Below, one piece after another: positions 27,123 to 35,273 of a stretch of DNA of 64,000 bases. The stretch is taken from NCBI RefSeq assembly GCF_013365535.1, contig NZ_CP053590.1:288001-352000 (forward strand). The letters are read 5' to 3'. Below the pieces are notes generated by a model. It did no database searches. It was not told the origin of the DNA and was given only the letters and a program-made list of their open reading frames with translations. Source of the stretch: Aquimarina sp. TRL1. GTDB lineage: Bacteria; Bacteroidota; Bacteroidia; Flavobacteriales; Flavobacteriaceae. Numbering within the stretch: the stretch's first letter is position 1; the number at the start of each line of letters is the position of its first letter. A program made the translations under genes and the position numbers.

Positions 27123-27887
27123 CTATTGATTATATTTATAAGTGAATGATTGTTTTTTTCCTGGAAAGATGTTCTTTTTTACCGGTACGTCATATAATGG
27201 ATGAATATACCGATATGTCAATTCCTGTATTTCTCCATTATATTCTATGGTAGTGGATATATCTTCAGATTTAGGCAGCTTACTAATTCTCACTACATTA
27301 TTATTACTGATGATCCTTGTGATATTTTCTTCCATACGTGGTAAGGGATAATTTAATAAACAGATTAATACTTCTTCCTGAATAGCATGATAGGGAGTCA
27401 ACATGGAATCGTAAAAATAAAACACATTCCTATTATGGGAGTGTAAATAGCTCCTGACAATATTAGTGTTATCATCAAAAAACAAATCTAAATAATCTGA
27501 AATCACCATCACTCCTTCTTCGTTTTTTTGTAGATAATTAATCCTCCATGAAGTAGCCTTCTTTTCTAATTGTACTTCAGTATCATCACCCCATACGACT
27601 ATATATCCATCATCTGTGATATGTACTGTTCTTTTATTAATAGTATTAATTTTTCCTTCCTGATATCGCAGGTTAAACAAATCACTTCCTCTGAGCCTTA
27701 CTTTAGTGAGTTCTTGTTTATTCCCATACACGTATGACTCTATTACATTCTCCTGATCATCTTGCACTTCTAATAATCTAAAATCAGCAGCAATGTCTTT
27801 TCTATTTGTTTTTTGTATTTCCAGGTCTGTCTCACAAGCTATTATTATTAGTCCTCCTAGTATAGCTAAACTTATTTTTTTAATCAT
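27123..27887 (-). CDS. Lipoprotein of unknown function, heme locus
   Basis: 254 aa from the ATG at 27885-27887; a TTG three codons earlier is less likely. It has a lipoprotein signal (AILGGLIIIAC) and then a soluble, beta-rich region with repeated strand-turn units (VIESYVYGNKQELTKVRLRG, GYIVVWGDDTEVQLEK, TIEYNGEIQELTYRY). It overlaps the end of the preceding lipoprotein gene by 8 bp, so they are co-translated. No family recognised. Being the sixth gene of the heme oxygenase-HmuY run, it may be a surface or periplasmic accessory of heme capture. Confidence 0.75.
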   Translation of the reverse strand: MIKKISLAILGGLIIIACETDLEIQKTNRKDIAADFRLLEVQDDQENVIESYVYGNKQELTKVRLRGSDLFNLRYQEGKINTINKRTVHITDDGYIVVWGDDTEVQLEKKATSWRINYLQKNEEGVMVISDYLDLFFDDNTNIVRSYLHSHNRNVFYFYDSMLTPYHAIQEEVLICLLNYPLPRMEENITRIISNNNVVRISKLPKSEDISTTIEYNGEIQELTYRYIHPLYDVPVKKNIFPGKKQSFTYKYNQ

Positions 27888-28596
27888 AATATTCAATTAT
27901 AAATTGCGCGTCTCTGACTATTCCTCTATAAAAAATAACAGGTAGCCCATCATCATTAAATTCTTTTGTAATACCATAGGCATACCCTCCCTTATAATCT
28001 CGCGATGCATCAAACATGGCGACATTTACATACTTGACCTGATCTAAGGAAACCAAGGTTGAGCTCCCTCCTCCATGCCCTGCAAGTTCAAAAGAACTCT
28101 CCATACCAGCACATAAGATTAATGCTTCTCCTCCTTCTAGTTGGGTGAAAAAATTTATCTTATCAGGAAACAAAACTTCAGTTTCTGAGAGCGGTTCAAC
28201 AATCTTAGAGTAATCTGGGTCTATATAGTCCGTAAGTTTCCCATGGGTATTAAACCTGCCTATTTTTTTGATTTTCATCTTTTTACTCTCCTCTGAATGA
28301 TACACAAAAGAGTACATTTTTTTTAGTTTATGATCTAAGGTATACCTATCTCCGTAATGAATTTCTATTACCCTACCTAAATCATCATAAACAGGTTTAT
28401 ACTTATACAGATACAGCCCATGCGAATTAAAAAAATATTTAACTCTCCCTCTTTTATCAGGGATTTCATCATATCCATTTTCATAAGTACTTTCTTCTGA
28501 AATATCAATATGACTGTCTTCAGTAACACATCCTATAAAAAATAACATTACCAGTATTAGGATGATTTCTTTTATTGAATTATTTACCAATTTCAT
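27880..28596 (-). CDS. Lipoprotein of unknown function, heme locus
   Basis: A 238-aa predicted lipoprotein (MLFFIGC, Cys23). The mature part has YD-repeat-like strand pairs (NSHGLYLYKYKPVYDDLGRV, GRFNTHGKLTDYIDPD) that resemble beta-sheet surface proteins describing a folded text-like repeat, and a later AYGITKEFNDDGLPVIFYRG unit. Its start overlaps the end of the subtilase-like gene by 17 bp and its end overlaps the next lipoprotein by 8 bp. No family is assigned; operon membership points to heme or hemoprotein handling at the cell surface. Confidence 0.75.
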   Translation of the reverse strand: MKLVNNSIKEIILILVMLFFIGCVTEDSHIDISEESTYENGYDEIPDKRGRVKYFFNSHGLYLYKYKPVYDDLGRVIEIHYGDRYTLDHKLKKMYSFVYHSEESKKMKIKKIGRFNTHGKLTDYIDPDYSKIVEPLSETEVLFPDKINFFTQLEGGEALILCAGMESSFELAGHGGGSSTLVSLDQVKYVNVAMFDASRDYKGGYAYGITKEFNDDGLPVIFYRGIVRDAQFIIEYYD

Positions 28597-30043
28597 ATGC
28601 TTTATTTATGTTTATATAATTAGTCAAGCTAGTATCATCGTTCTCTTTAGACTCATGAAGTAAATCGTAGATCTCTTTTGCTGATTTATTAGGTAGAGCA
28701 GACCATAAAGAAGCGATATTAGCTGTTAGAAAAATACTCCCTGTCGCTATAAAACTTAATCTTTTTCCACGGATGTCATCCACAGATTGATCAATACTAA
28801 AAAAATCAGGTTTAGAGCGTCCGTCAACTGTTTTTACTTCTTCAAAACTCCAAGCTTTTTGATACCCTTCCCCAAAGAATTTTTGTGAGATTCCACTTCC
28901 CACAATTGTATAAGAAGCATCAGTAGGGGGAGTCGGTACTTTTGTAGAAGGCATGGTATTTATTACAAGTATTCCTTTAGACATAGCAATGTTAACGGCT
29001 CTTGAGGAATAAGCTGTTTTACCATCCATTTTTTCGAAAGGTATATTTCTATTTGGATCATCAAAATGACTTCCAAAAATATTTCTCGAATTCACGATAT
29101 GAACTCCTAAACTATCCGCTCTTTCCAAAGCACTAACCCATAGTAATTCATCAACAGCTTCTTCTTGATCAGAACTTTCAGGCACATACAATGCGTATTT
29201 TGCTTTACATGCCGGAGCGACAAATTGATCCGGAAGTATCGAAGCGCTAAACTCCAAATCTATATGCCCTTCCCATGATCGGGTATCCACTTCATGGTCT
29301 CCTCTATGAAAATTATACGTATCAATAATTTGACGTTGGTCTCCCAGGTGAGCTATAGCTTCCAAATTCGTTCCCTCTCCTTCTTGATCTATTTCAAAGT
29401 CTAATAAAAAGCCTTGTCCCATTAAGGCAATAGTAATTCCCTGTCCTAAAAACCCTTGTTGAGGCAACTCATTTTTATAAAACTCTAAGGTATTAAGGGC
29501 ACTCCCAAAATTGATTTCAGTACCTGATAAGTATTCCGAATTACTAGCATAGCCCGTTAATTTTTGTGTTATTCTCTCCGTACTATTTGCTCCTTCTTCA
29601 TAGGAATGCAGTTCTTTTCTTTCTCCAAAACTTTCAATCTTCTGGACAAAACCTAATGCTTCTAACTCCTTCTTATCAAAATCTTTACCTGTCGCAATTA
29701 CCAATGCATTAAACCATCTTGTTGCAAACATTACTTCAATATCTGCTGTTGTTTTAATTTCATCGATATACTCCTGATAAACCGGGAGGTCTAATTGATC
29801 AGTAGTAATTGCATGTTTCGCTCTCTTATCTATTGCTTCTTTACTTAAAAAAGCTTCTTTTTTTGTTATATCCTGATTCCCTTTATCTTTAAAATGAATT
29901 AGGTAGAGTTCTGTTTTTATAGATGGAGGAGTTATTTGATCCTCATAAGCACTATATAATTCTGCATCTAAACTTGTATCTCTACAACCATAAAAATGGG
30001 TTAATAGTAGCAGTAAAATGATGAAAAAACAATTGGATTTCAT
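28580..30043 (-). CDS. Subtilase-fold lipoprotein lacking catalytic residues (pseudo-protease)
   Basis: 487 aa with a lipobox (LTHFYGC). The N-terminal half (about 45-150) is the propeptide of Bacteroidota S8 peptidases (YLIHFKDKG, FLSKEAIDKRAKHAIT, FATRWFNALV). The catalytic-type domain keeps the fold: GQGITIALMGQGF, KAKYALYVPES, ELLWVSALERADSLGVHIVN. The Asp site reads ALMGQGF instead of the usual AVLDAGF. The oxyanion Asn region reads NTMPST instead of SAGNEG. The Ser loop reads TGSIFLTANIAS instead of GTSFAAPxIAG, placing Ile at the Ser. A His survives in WEGHIDLEF. It is flanked by HmuY genes, with an ATGA overlap to the one upstream. A binding rather than cleaving role is inferred. Confidence 0.85.
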   Translation of the reverse strand: MKSNCFFIILLLLLTHFYGCRDTSLDAELYSAYEDQITPPSIKTELYLIHFKDKGNQDITKKEAFLSKEAIDKRAKHAITTDQLDLPVYQEYIDEIKTTADIEVMFATRWFNALVIATGKDFDKKELEALGFVQKIESFGERKELHSYEEGANSTERITQKLTGYASNSEYLSGTEINFGSALNTLEFYKNELPQQGFLGQGITIALMGQGFLLDFEIDQEGEGTNLEAIAHLGDQRQIIDTYNFHRGDHEVDTRSWEGHIDLEFSASILPDQFVAPACKAKYALYVPESSDQEEAVDELLWVSALERADSLGVHIVNSRNIFGSHFDDPNRNIPFEKMDGKTAYSSRAVNIAMSKGILVINTMPSTKVPTPPTDASYTIVGSGISQKFFGEGYQKAWSFEEVKTVDGRSKPDFFSIDQSVDDIRGKRLSFIATGSIFLTANIASLWSALPNKSAKEIYDLLHESKENDDTSLTNYININKAYEIGK

Positions 30044-30669
30044 GGAGTAAATTTATCTTGTTTATTAATGATTTGATATTCGAAAGTAAAGTAGTCCGGC
30101 CATCTCATTGTTTCCCAGCTTAACGAGTCAAACCCTTCATAAATATCCTTGTAACCGCTCAAAATCCTAAACTTTACATAATATTGACCATCAGCAGTGG
30201 TCATAAAAAAACTTCTGTTTTTATACGGTTTAAAAATGGCTGCATTAATAATTTCATACCAGGATTCAGTTCCTCTGGCATAGCCAAAGGCATATTTTTC
30301 ATTTCCCTCATCACCAACTAAATTCAATGGGGCGGGTACATTAATAATAGTTTCGTAGTTTTCATCTATGATCATCCCTTCGGCCTTACCGGTTCTTTCT
30401 ATGGGATCCGTATCTGCTCCTCCATTGATCAGCAGTTGATGCCTTTTAAAACCCAGATCCCAATTATTCCCCTCTGGTTTTTCTACAATTTTATTTTTTC
30501 TGAAATTAAAATAAGTTGGTTTGTTATAATTTACTGCTGCCAGATTCCTTACTAATACATTTTTATTAAAAATATCTTCTTTAAATTCAGGTATTTCTGT
30601 TGTCTCTTCTTTACTACAAGAAAAGAAGAGGCACATTCCCAACAGCATGGGTATTGTTATTATTTTCAT
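30040..30669 (-). CDS. HmuY-family heme-binding lipoprotein (second copy)
   Basis: 209 aa with a lipobox (GMCLFFSC). The mature part has the HmuY pattern: PTYFNFRKNKIVE, NNWDLGFKRHQLLINGG, ERTGKAEGM, then the strands SWYEIINAAIFKPYKN and YYVKFRILSGYKD. In Porphyromonas, HmuY is a surface hemophore that strips heme from host hemoproteins and passes it to a TonB receptor. This copy starts 2 bp after the other HmuY gene and overlaps the subtilase-like gene by ATGA. The heme ligands cannot be mapped without an alignment. Confidence 0.85.
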   Translation of the reverse strand: MKIITIPMLLGMCLFFSCSKEETTEIPEFKEDIFNKNVLVRNLAAVNYNKPTYFNFRKNKIVEKPEGNNWDLGFKRHQLLINGGADTDPIERTGKAEGMIIDENYETIINVPAPLNLVGDEGNEKYAFGYARGTESWYEIINAAIFKPYKNRSFFMTTADGQYYVKFRILSGYKDIYEGFDSLSWETMRWPDYFTFEYQIINKQDKFTP

Positions 30670-30671
30670 CT

Positions 30672-31358
30672 TTATAGTTTTGTGATTTCTATATGTAAAA
30701 ACCTTCCTTCCGATTCTGAAAAACCAAGGAAACGTAGTTTGTAATATTTTTGCGTTACTGTTTTGATAAGGTAGAATAGCCGTTGGTTGATGGAAAAAGA
30801 ATTGCTCATATCAAATGTTTTCCAATCATATCCTATTGTATTAATCCTTTCATCGTATTTTAATGTTTTAGCTTTGTCAATAGTAAAGTTCTGATAGACT
30901 TCTTTGAATTCCTCCTCGCTCATATTCATATCAGAAAACTTAGAAACCGCTACTGATTCGTTAATATTAGATAATACTCCATATACTGTATAGGGGATCC
31001 CTTCGGGTAATAATTGTTCATAAGCTGTAGCAACCAAATGCCATTTCTCTGTGATTGGCGAAGATTCGATCAAAGGGGTATCATTACCTCCGTATAAATC
31101 AAAATTGACCCATTTTTTTGATCCGTACGTTACGGTTTTACCTATTTTCATATCATCCAAATCAATGTACAATTGATTCAAATAAAGTGGAGCTTCTCCA
31201 ACAGGATTTGGATTATACGTTATTTCTTCTTTAATAATGGTCCCTTGTTGAGGCGTCTGTTTTTCCTCTTCTATTACTTCATCCGAATCATTGGAACATG
31301 ATAATAAGAGAAGCCCCATGGCGAATATTGTTGTTGTTTTTATAATGTGGTTTTTCAT
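30672..31358 (-). CDS. HmuY-family heme-binding lipoprotein (first copy)
   Basis: 228 aa, lipobox (GLLLLSC). The fold signature of the HmuY family is clear: KKWVNFDLYGG, a WHLVATAYEQ strand, IPYTVYGVLSNINE and, near the end, IGYDWKTF and YYKLRFLGFSESEGR. It is clearly diverged from the second HmuY protein (30040-30669), so the two may bind heme from different sources or act in sequence. It overlaps the heme oxygenase gene by ATGA, a strong sign of one operon. Confidence 0.88.
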   Translation of the reverse strand: MKNHIIKTTTIFAMGLLLLSCSNDSDEVIEEEKQTPQQGTIIKEEITYNPNPVGEAPLYLNQLYIDLDDMKIGKTVTYGSKKWVNFDLYGGNDTPLIESSPITEKWHLVATAYEQLLPEGIPYTVYGVLSNINESVAVSKFSDMNMSEEEFKEVYQNFTIDKAKTLKYDERINTIGYDWKTFDMSNSFSINQRLFYLIKTVTQKYYKLRFLGFSESEGRFLHIEITKL

Positions 31359-31969
31359 TTTTGAGTATTTATAAATTCATTTGAGTTCAGCATGACTGGT
31401 TCTGAAAAGGTTGGTACTGCGTCAAATAATTGAGAAAAATGTCGAAATGTCTCTTGAGCGGTATAAATGATTATCAGCTTTTGTTCTTGAGTATACGCGG
31501 AGGTATTCATTGCTTTCTGAAAAGCATTCCATATCATTAAAGTATCCTCCCCATAACCTGAAAAAAAAGAAACTCCTTTAGTAATTCCTTTTTTAGCAAG
31601 CATTTTCACAATTATTCCTCCTCCCATGATGGAACCTTCCATAACATATAAAGCTCCTATCGCTTCTAATGAATTACTAATTACCGGAATTGTTATATCT
31701 CGAAAAGATACAGGTACATCCTGAAGCGCAAGCAGGTCATTTCTAAGATGTTCAGACGTACGTCTATCTTTATAATTGGGTCTGATTTCTTCTGTCAAAA
31801 AAGGAGCTATCGCTTTTTCCAGATGATCAAAATAATTATGAAAATACTTCAGCAAGTCCGCATAATCTCCTTTGCTTTTGATATTCTTGAGTCTTTCTAC
31901 TACTTTCTTTTCCAACGCTTGGTGGTCTTCTTTTGTAGCGTCCTTAATTACTTTACTAAGGGGATTCAT
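31355..31969 (-). CDS. Heme oxygenase (biliverdin-forming family)
   Basis: A 204-aa soluble all-helical protein of the HO fold. The N-terminal helix holds the probable proximal ligand His16 (DATKEDHQALEKK). The distal helix carries LYVMEGSIMGGGIIVKML, matching the Gly-rich YVxEGSxLGG element of bacterial heme oxygenases. It would open heme with O2 and reductant to biliverdin (or an isomer), CO and iron, in the cytoplasm. First gene of the heme locus; all following genes overlap or abut. An inverted repeat lies just upstream (32020-32064). Confidence 0.9.
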   Translation of the reverse strand: MNPLSKVIKDATKEDHQALEKKVVERLKNIKSKGDYADLLKYFHNYFDHLEKAIAPFLTEEIRPNYKDRRTSEHLRNDLLALQDVPVSFRDITIPVISNSLEAIGALYVMEGSIMGGGIIVKMLAKKGITKGVSFFSGYGEDTLMIWNAFQKAMNTSAYTQEQKLIIIYTAQETFRHFSQLFDAVPTFSEPVMLNSNEFINTQK

Positions 31970-32019
31970 TGTTATAAAATATAATTATGTTATTCTTCTA
32001 TCTTTTCAGGACCCTACCT

Positions 32020-32064
32020 ATCAGATAATTACCACAAAGAGTTGAACTCTTTAGATAATCTGAT
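32020..32064 (-). promoter_or_regulatory. Inverted repeat upstream of the heme oxygenase gene
   Basis: Inner arms AAAGAGTT (32036-32043) and AACTCTTT (32045-32052) are perfect around one G. Outer arms ATCAGAT (32020-32026) and ATCTGAT (32058-32064) pair as well. It lies 51-95 bp upstream of the heme oxygenase start, where an operator would sit. Confidence 0.4.
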
Positions 32065-32450
32065 GATTCCCTGATGTTATTCGTTATTCGTAGCGCTGCT
32101 CTCTATAAGTTTCTGAAGGAATGGTATTCAAACAAATACGTTACTACTATAAAAATTCAATTGCTGTTTTGGGGAAGAAATCCATATTCGCTATTAGTTA
32201 TTTCGGTACTTGATGTGCTCAATAAACCAATACTACTATCTACTTTAATTTGTCTATTTTTGCACTGTCTGCTCTTTAATAGAAACAATACTAACAGCCC
32301 TTTTAATAAAACAAAAAAGGATTAGATACTCAAAGAAATCTCTATCGCGAAAGCGGTATATACTTCTTTTATAACATGATAATTACGAATACTAAGCTCT
32401 TGAATTCTCTTCTATAAAATTTATTATTTTCAAAGTCAGCTATACAGAAA

Positions 32451-32594
32451 TTACACACTACTTTCTCTACATGATTGGTTATCAGCTGTACTGTTAGTTA
32501 GTATTCGTAAGTCGATAGTGACTCCTTTGGTTTGATTCGTAATAGTGGTTATTACAGCACTATCTTTTCTTCCTACAATAGGTAGATTTTTCAT
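32451..32594 (-). CDS. Possible 47-codon small ORF preceded by palindromes
   Basis: ATG at 32592-32594, stop at 32451-32453. It encodes MKNLPIVGRKDSAVITTITN, TKGVTIDLRILTN and ends ESSV; the composition is protein-like and soluble. The start is directly preceded on the minus strand by two perfect palindromes (32599-32631), which could be operators. No family recognised; it could also be a gene remnant. Confidence 0.25.
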   Translation of the reverse strand: MKNLPIVGRKDSAVITTITNQTKGVTIDLRILTNSTADNQSCRESSV

Positions 32595-32598
32595 AAAT

Positions 32599-32636
32599 TT
32601 GTCGTTTAACGACAATCACAATTTGTGATTGTTTTT
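32599..32636. repeat. Two abutting perfect palindromes
   Basis: TTGTCGTTTAACGACAA (32599-32615, 8+1+8) overlaps by three bases CAATCACAATTTGTGATTG (32613-32631, 9+1+9). The second is followed on the plus strand by TTTTTATTATT, so it could act as a terminator hairpin, but no plus-strand gene precedes it. Confidence 0.55.
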
Positions 32637-33006
32637 ATTATTAGCTCAGTGCAAAGTTTTGAGAGACAGAAACACTGGGCTTTTATTTTTACTGGTCTTA
32701 TGTTTACTATTTATAATCTATATTTAGTAGCTACCTGGCTAACTTTCTATCTTTTTTATCATTTTTTAAATCGTATTGTAACCTTTGAGAATACCACAAA
32801 CAGGTATCGAACTATTCTCGCAGATGATTTTTTATTTTTATTTATTCTAAATAAAGTGCAATATTACAAAAAACACACAGCTGTTTATTTGAAATAGTGT
32901 TAATAAAATCCTCTACAAATACTAATAAATGGTTAAAAGGTTTCTGTTTATACAACTCATTTATTCTTGAGTTACATCATATTATTCTTTATGATGACAA
33001 ACAAAT

Positions 33007-33042
33007 AAAAAGCCCCTTGGAACTAGTTCCAAGGGGCTTTTA
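33007..33042 (-). terminator. Terminator (perfect 34-bp palindrome)
   Basis: AAAAGCCCCTTGGAAC-TA-GTTCCAAGGGGCTTTT is fully self-complementary, with T-rich DNA following on the minus strand. It ends the small lipoprotein gene at 33085. Confidence 0.85.
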
Positions 33043-33084
33043 CTGCGACTTATAGTTGTTATTAAATAATTGAGGTGTTTACAT

Positions 33085-33378
33085 CTATTTGACAAGTCTA
33101 TTACAACCTATAGGAGATAATACCAGATCCATCCATTTTGCTTCTTTTTGTTTGGTTTCTTTTGAAGCAGAAAATAATACTATCAACTTCTCTTCAGGTT
33201 TCATCATGTTATCTACAGGAATAGTCTTCTTAGTATTCCCTACAAAAGAAGAAGTATTATCACGAGTCGATATGCGTACGTTCTTTTTATGAGGTAGGTG
33301 TTGATCTTTCAGGCTTCTTGTACAAGATAAAAAGAGCATCTGCACGCATACAACTTTTAGCAAAAAGTTTGTTTTCAT
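33085..33378 (-). CDS. Small lipoprotein of unknown function
   Basis: A 97-aa protein with an N-terminal lipoprotein signal (CVQMLFLSC) and a basic, mostly unstructured mature part (RSLKDQHLPHKKNVRIS) ending in PIGCNRLVK. It stands alone with a strong terminator. No family recognised. Confidence 0.65.
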   Translation of the reverse strand: MKTNFLLKVVCVQMLFLSCTRSLKDQHLPHKKNVRISTRDNTSSFVGNTKKTIPVDNMMKPEEKLIVLFSASKETKQKEAKWMDLVLSPIGCNRLVK

Positions 33379-33649
33379 TATTATTTGTGTATAAGTTGGT
33401 GATGCAAAAATATCCTTTATCTTTTTTTATATAAAATACTTTTTTCAAATAGCTATCATATGATAAAGCTATTATACGCTTCTAGCTACCTTAACATATC
33501 CTTCTTTTTAATTCTCATTAAATGACAACTTTTAACCTTGATAAAGCATCATTTTTTTTTCTTACAAAAGACAGAAAAAGAATCTCTTTTTTTACACTGT
33601 GAAAAAAAGATTTTTTATAATTTCATACACCTAAAAAACACATACTACT

Positions 33650-34201
33650 ATGAAAAAAACATGGATTGTTATTATCATTTCTTTATTGAGTTTTACCACC
33701 TCACAAGCACAAATTAAAGCCGGATTTGGAGTAGGATTTGTTTCTCCTTCTGGTGACCTAGCCGATATTGCAGAAGGGGGACTTACCATTACTGCTGAAG
33801 CAGGATATGGGGTCCTAAAACAATTGGATGTTTCTTTATTGTACCAACTTGATATTTTTGCTGAAGAAAAACTTGGAGGAGTTAATCTGGCCACGGTAAA
33901 AATGGGAACTGTCCTGGCTAATGCTCGATATTACTTCAGAGAAGATGGTTTTCAACCCTATGTAGGATTAGGAATAGGACTGGCTAGTATAAAACAAGGT
34001 GATTATTCGATTGTTTCTAATGGGATTAATGTAAATGTAACCGGGTTTGACGAGTCTAATTTTGCGTTCCGCCCTGCTCTCGGGTTCAAGTATGGAATCC
34101 TTAATGTACACACAGCTTATTTGAATGCCGGAAAAGTAGAAGAATCTACCGTTGGGGATCTTACCTTCAATATTGGATTGTTATTTACTTTTGGAGGATA
34201 A
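33650..34201 (+). CDS. Outer-membrane beta-barrel protein
   Basis: 183 aa, with a signal peptide (cleavage after TSQAQ, about residue 21) and then about eight amphipathic beta-strands (IKAGFGVGFVSPSG, ITAEAGYGV, LDVSLLYQLD, VLANARYYF, FQPYVGLGIGLASI, FRPALGFKYG) ending in the aromatic FTFGG. It has the size and layout of the small OmpA/OmpX-like barrels (OMP_b-brl) common in Bacteroidota. Single gene with its own terminator. Function beyond membrane location is unknown. Confidence 0.88.
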   Translation: MKKTWIVIIISLLSFTTSQAQIKAGFGVGFVSPSGDLADIAEGGLTITAEAGYGVLKQLDVSLLYQLDIFAEEKLGGVNLATVKMGTVLANARYYFREDGFQPYVGLGIGLASIKQGDYSIVSNGINVNVTGFDESNFAFRPALGFKYGILNVHTAYLNAGKVEESTVGDLTFNIGLLFTFGG

Positions 34202-34212
34202 CATATACTACT

Positions 34213-34248
34213 AAAAAAGCAAGTGATAGTAATCACTTGCTTTTTTTT
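34213..34248 (+). terminator. Bidirectional terminator
   Basis: AAAAAAGCAAGTGAT / ATCACTTGCTTTTTT, 15-bp stem with an AGTA loop and T8. It ends the barrel gene and can also serve the convergent gene at 34272. Confidence 0.9.
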
Positions 34249-34271
34249 ATCAATAATATATTTTTAGGAAT

Positions 34272-35273
34272 TTATCCTTGCTTCTTAATCGATAACTTTT
34301 CTTCCAATTCTTTTTGAGAAATTCCAAAGGCCAATTTTAAATATACATCATAAGATCCATATTCCTTTATGATCAATGCAAGCGCTAAATTTATATCCTC
34401 TTTTTTCACAGATAAAGATGTCTCTAAAGAGGTTACTAAAGGCTGTATTTTTTTATCTATTTCTTCTTCTGACAATTTATTAAAGTCAGGAGCTGCCTGT
34501 AGTTCATTTTTTGCCATTTCTACTATTTCTGGAACCTCATTATCCTTATAATCTTTGAATACTTCTTTCAGAGTTGTATTCGCATGAATATAATCATCAA
34601 TAACATATTTATCATATGCATTCAATGAACTGTATAATAAAGCTGTAAGAAACCCTATTCTATCTTTCCCCATCTCTCCCTGAAGTATTACTTTTTTATC
34701 GCCAAGTAAATATTTAGTTATTTTCTTGTAGTGTTCGAATAATTCCGTATTGGTGACGAATCCTTTATACTGTATTTCTCGTTGTTCTTGTATGTAGTTC
34801 TCATTTTCTTTTACTCCAATACCCAATACATTTTTGATAATTTCTCCATTACTAAGTGCATTACTTATAGGAATCGGTAGATGTACTCTTGTAATATTCT
34901 TTGGAAGAACGGTAGAAAAATCGATATTCGAATCAATCTCTTCATCACTTCTTAAGTCTATTAAAACGGTCTCACCCAGGCTCTCTAAAAACTTTTTTCC
35001 TTTCTTGTCTACATTGTCCAAATGCGCCGTTCTAAATATCTTATTCTTTTTAAACCACCTTCCTGATTGTAACGGTAGTTCTCCCAAGTCTTTAAAGTTT
35101 GTCAAATTCCCGGCTTTTTTCGTTCTGTCTGCCAAATTACTTTGTACTACTATTTCTGTCAGAATTTTAGATAGGGACTCATCCAAAACAGTCGTATCAT
35201 CATTTTGATCACATGAAATAAGTAATACTGCGGTTACTACTAATAAAAGTCTTTTTAATTGTTTTTTGTACAT
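34272..35273 (-). CDS. Tyrosine-phosphatase-like lipoprotein with lost catalytic Cys
   Basis: 333 aa with a lipobox (VLLISC). It aligns in design with Y_phosphatase3-type proteins: NLTNFKDLGELPLQSGRWF and KIFRTAHLDNVDKKG, ETVLIDLRSDEEI, FVTNTELFEHYKKI. At the P-loop the family has HCxxGKDRTG, but here it reads LQGEMGKDRIG, so the nucleophilic Cys is Gly and the preceding His is Gln; I confirmed this on the DNA (CAG GGA GAG ATG GGG). The GKDR part is kept. The protein should be unable to hydrolyse phosphate by the usual mechanism and may be a binding pseudo-enzyme at the outer membrane. Confidence 0.85.
   Translation of the reverse strand: MYKKQLKRLLLVVTAVLLISCDQNDDTTVLDESLSKILTEIVVQSNLADRTKKAGNLTNFKDLGELPLQSGRWFKKNKIFRTAHLDNVDKKGKKFLESLGETVLIDLRSDEEIDSNIDFSTVLPKNITRVHLPIPISNALSNGEIIKNVLGIGVKENENYIQEQREIQYKGFVTNTELFEHYKKITKYLLGDKKVILQGEMGKDRIGFLTALLYSSLNAYDKYVIDDYIHANTTLKEVFKDYKDNEVPEIVEMAKNELQAAPDFNKLSEEEIDKKIQPLVTSLETSLSVKKEDINLALALIIKEYGSYDVYLKLAFGISQKELEEKLSIKKQG

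Larger units (their letters stand above)
31970..33084. other. 1.1-kb region without confirmed genes upstream of the heme locus
   Basis: Holds the inverted repeat at 32020-32064, two adjacent palindromes at 32599-32631, a 47-codon minus ORF (32451-32594) and the terminator at 33007-33042. The longer plus-strand ORFs here (32074-32325, 32625-32897) have low-complexity hydrophobic or non-protein-like composition and are not called. Confidence 0.6.

Noticed and set aside
32074..32325. 83-codon plus ORF in the gap upstream of the heme locus
   Set aside because: Hydrophobic, low-complexity composition without a recognisable signal or family; it overlaps the operator region and lacks any context.
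32625..32897. 90-codon plus ORF starting at GTG inside a palindrome
   Set aside because: Aromatic/hydrophobic bias typical of translated AT-rich non-coding DNA; its start lies within the palindrome and no terminator follows.
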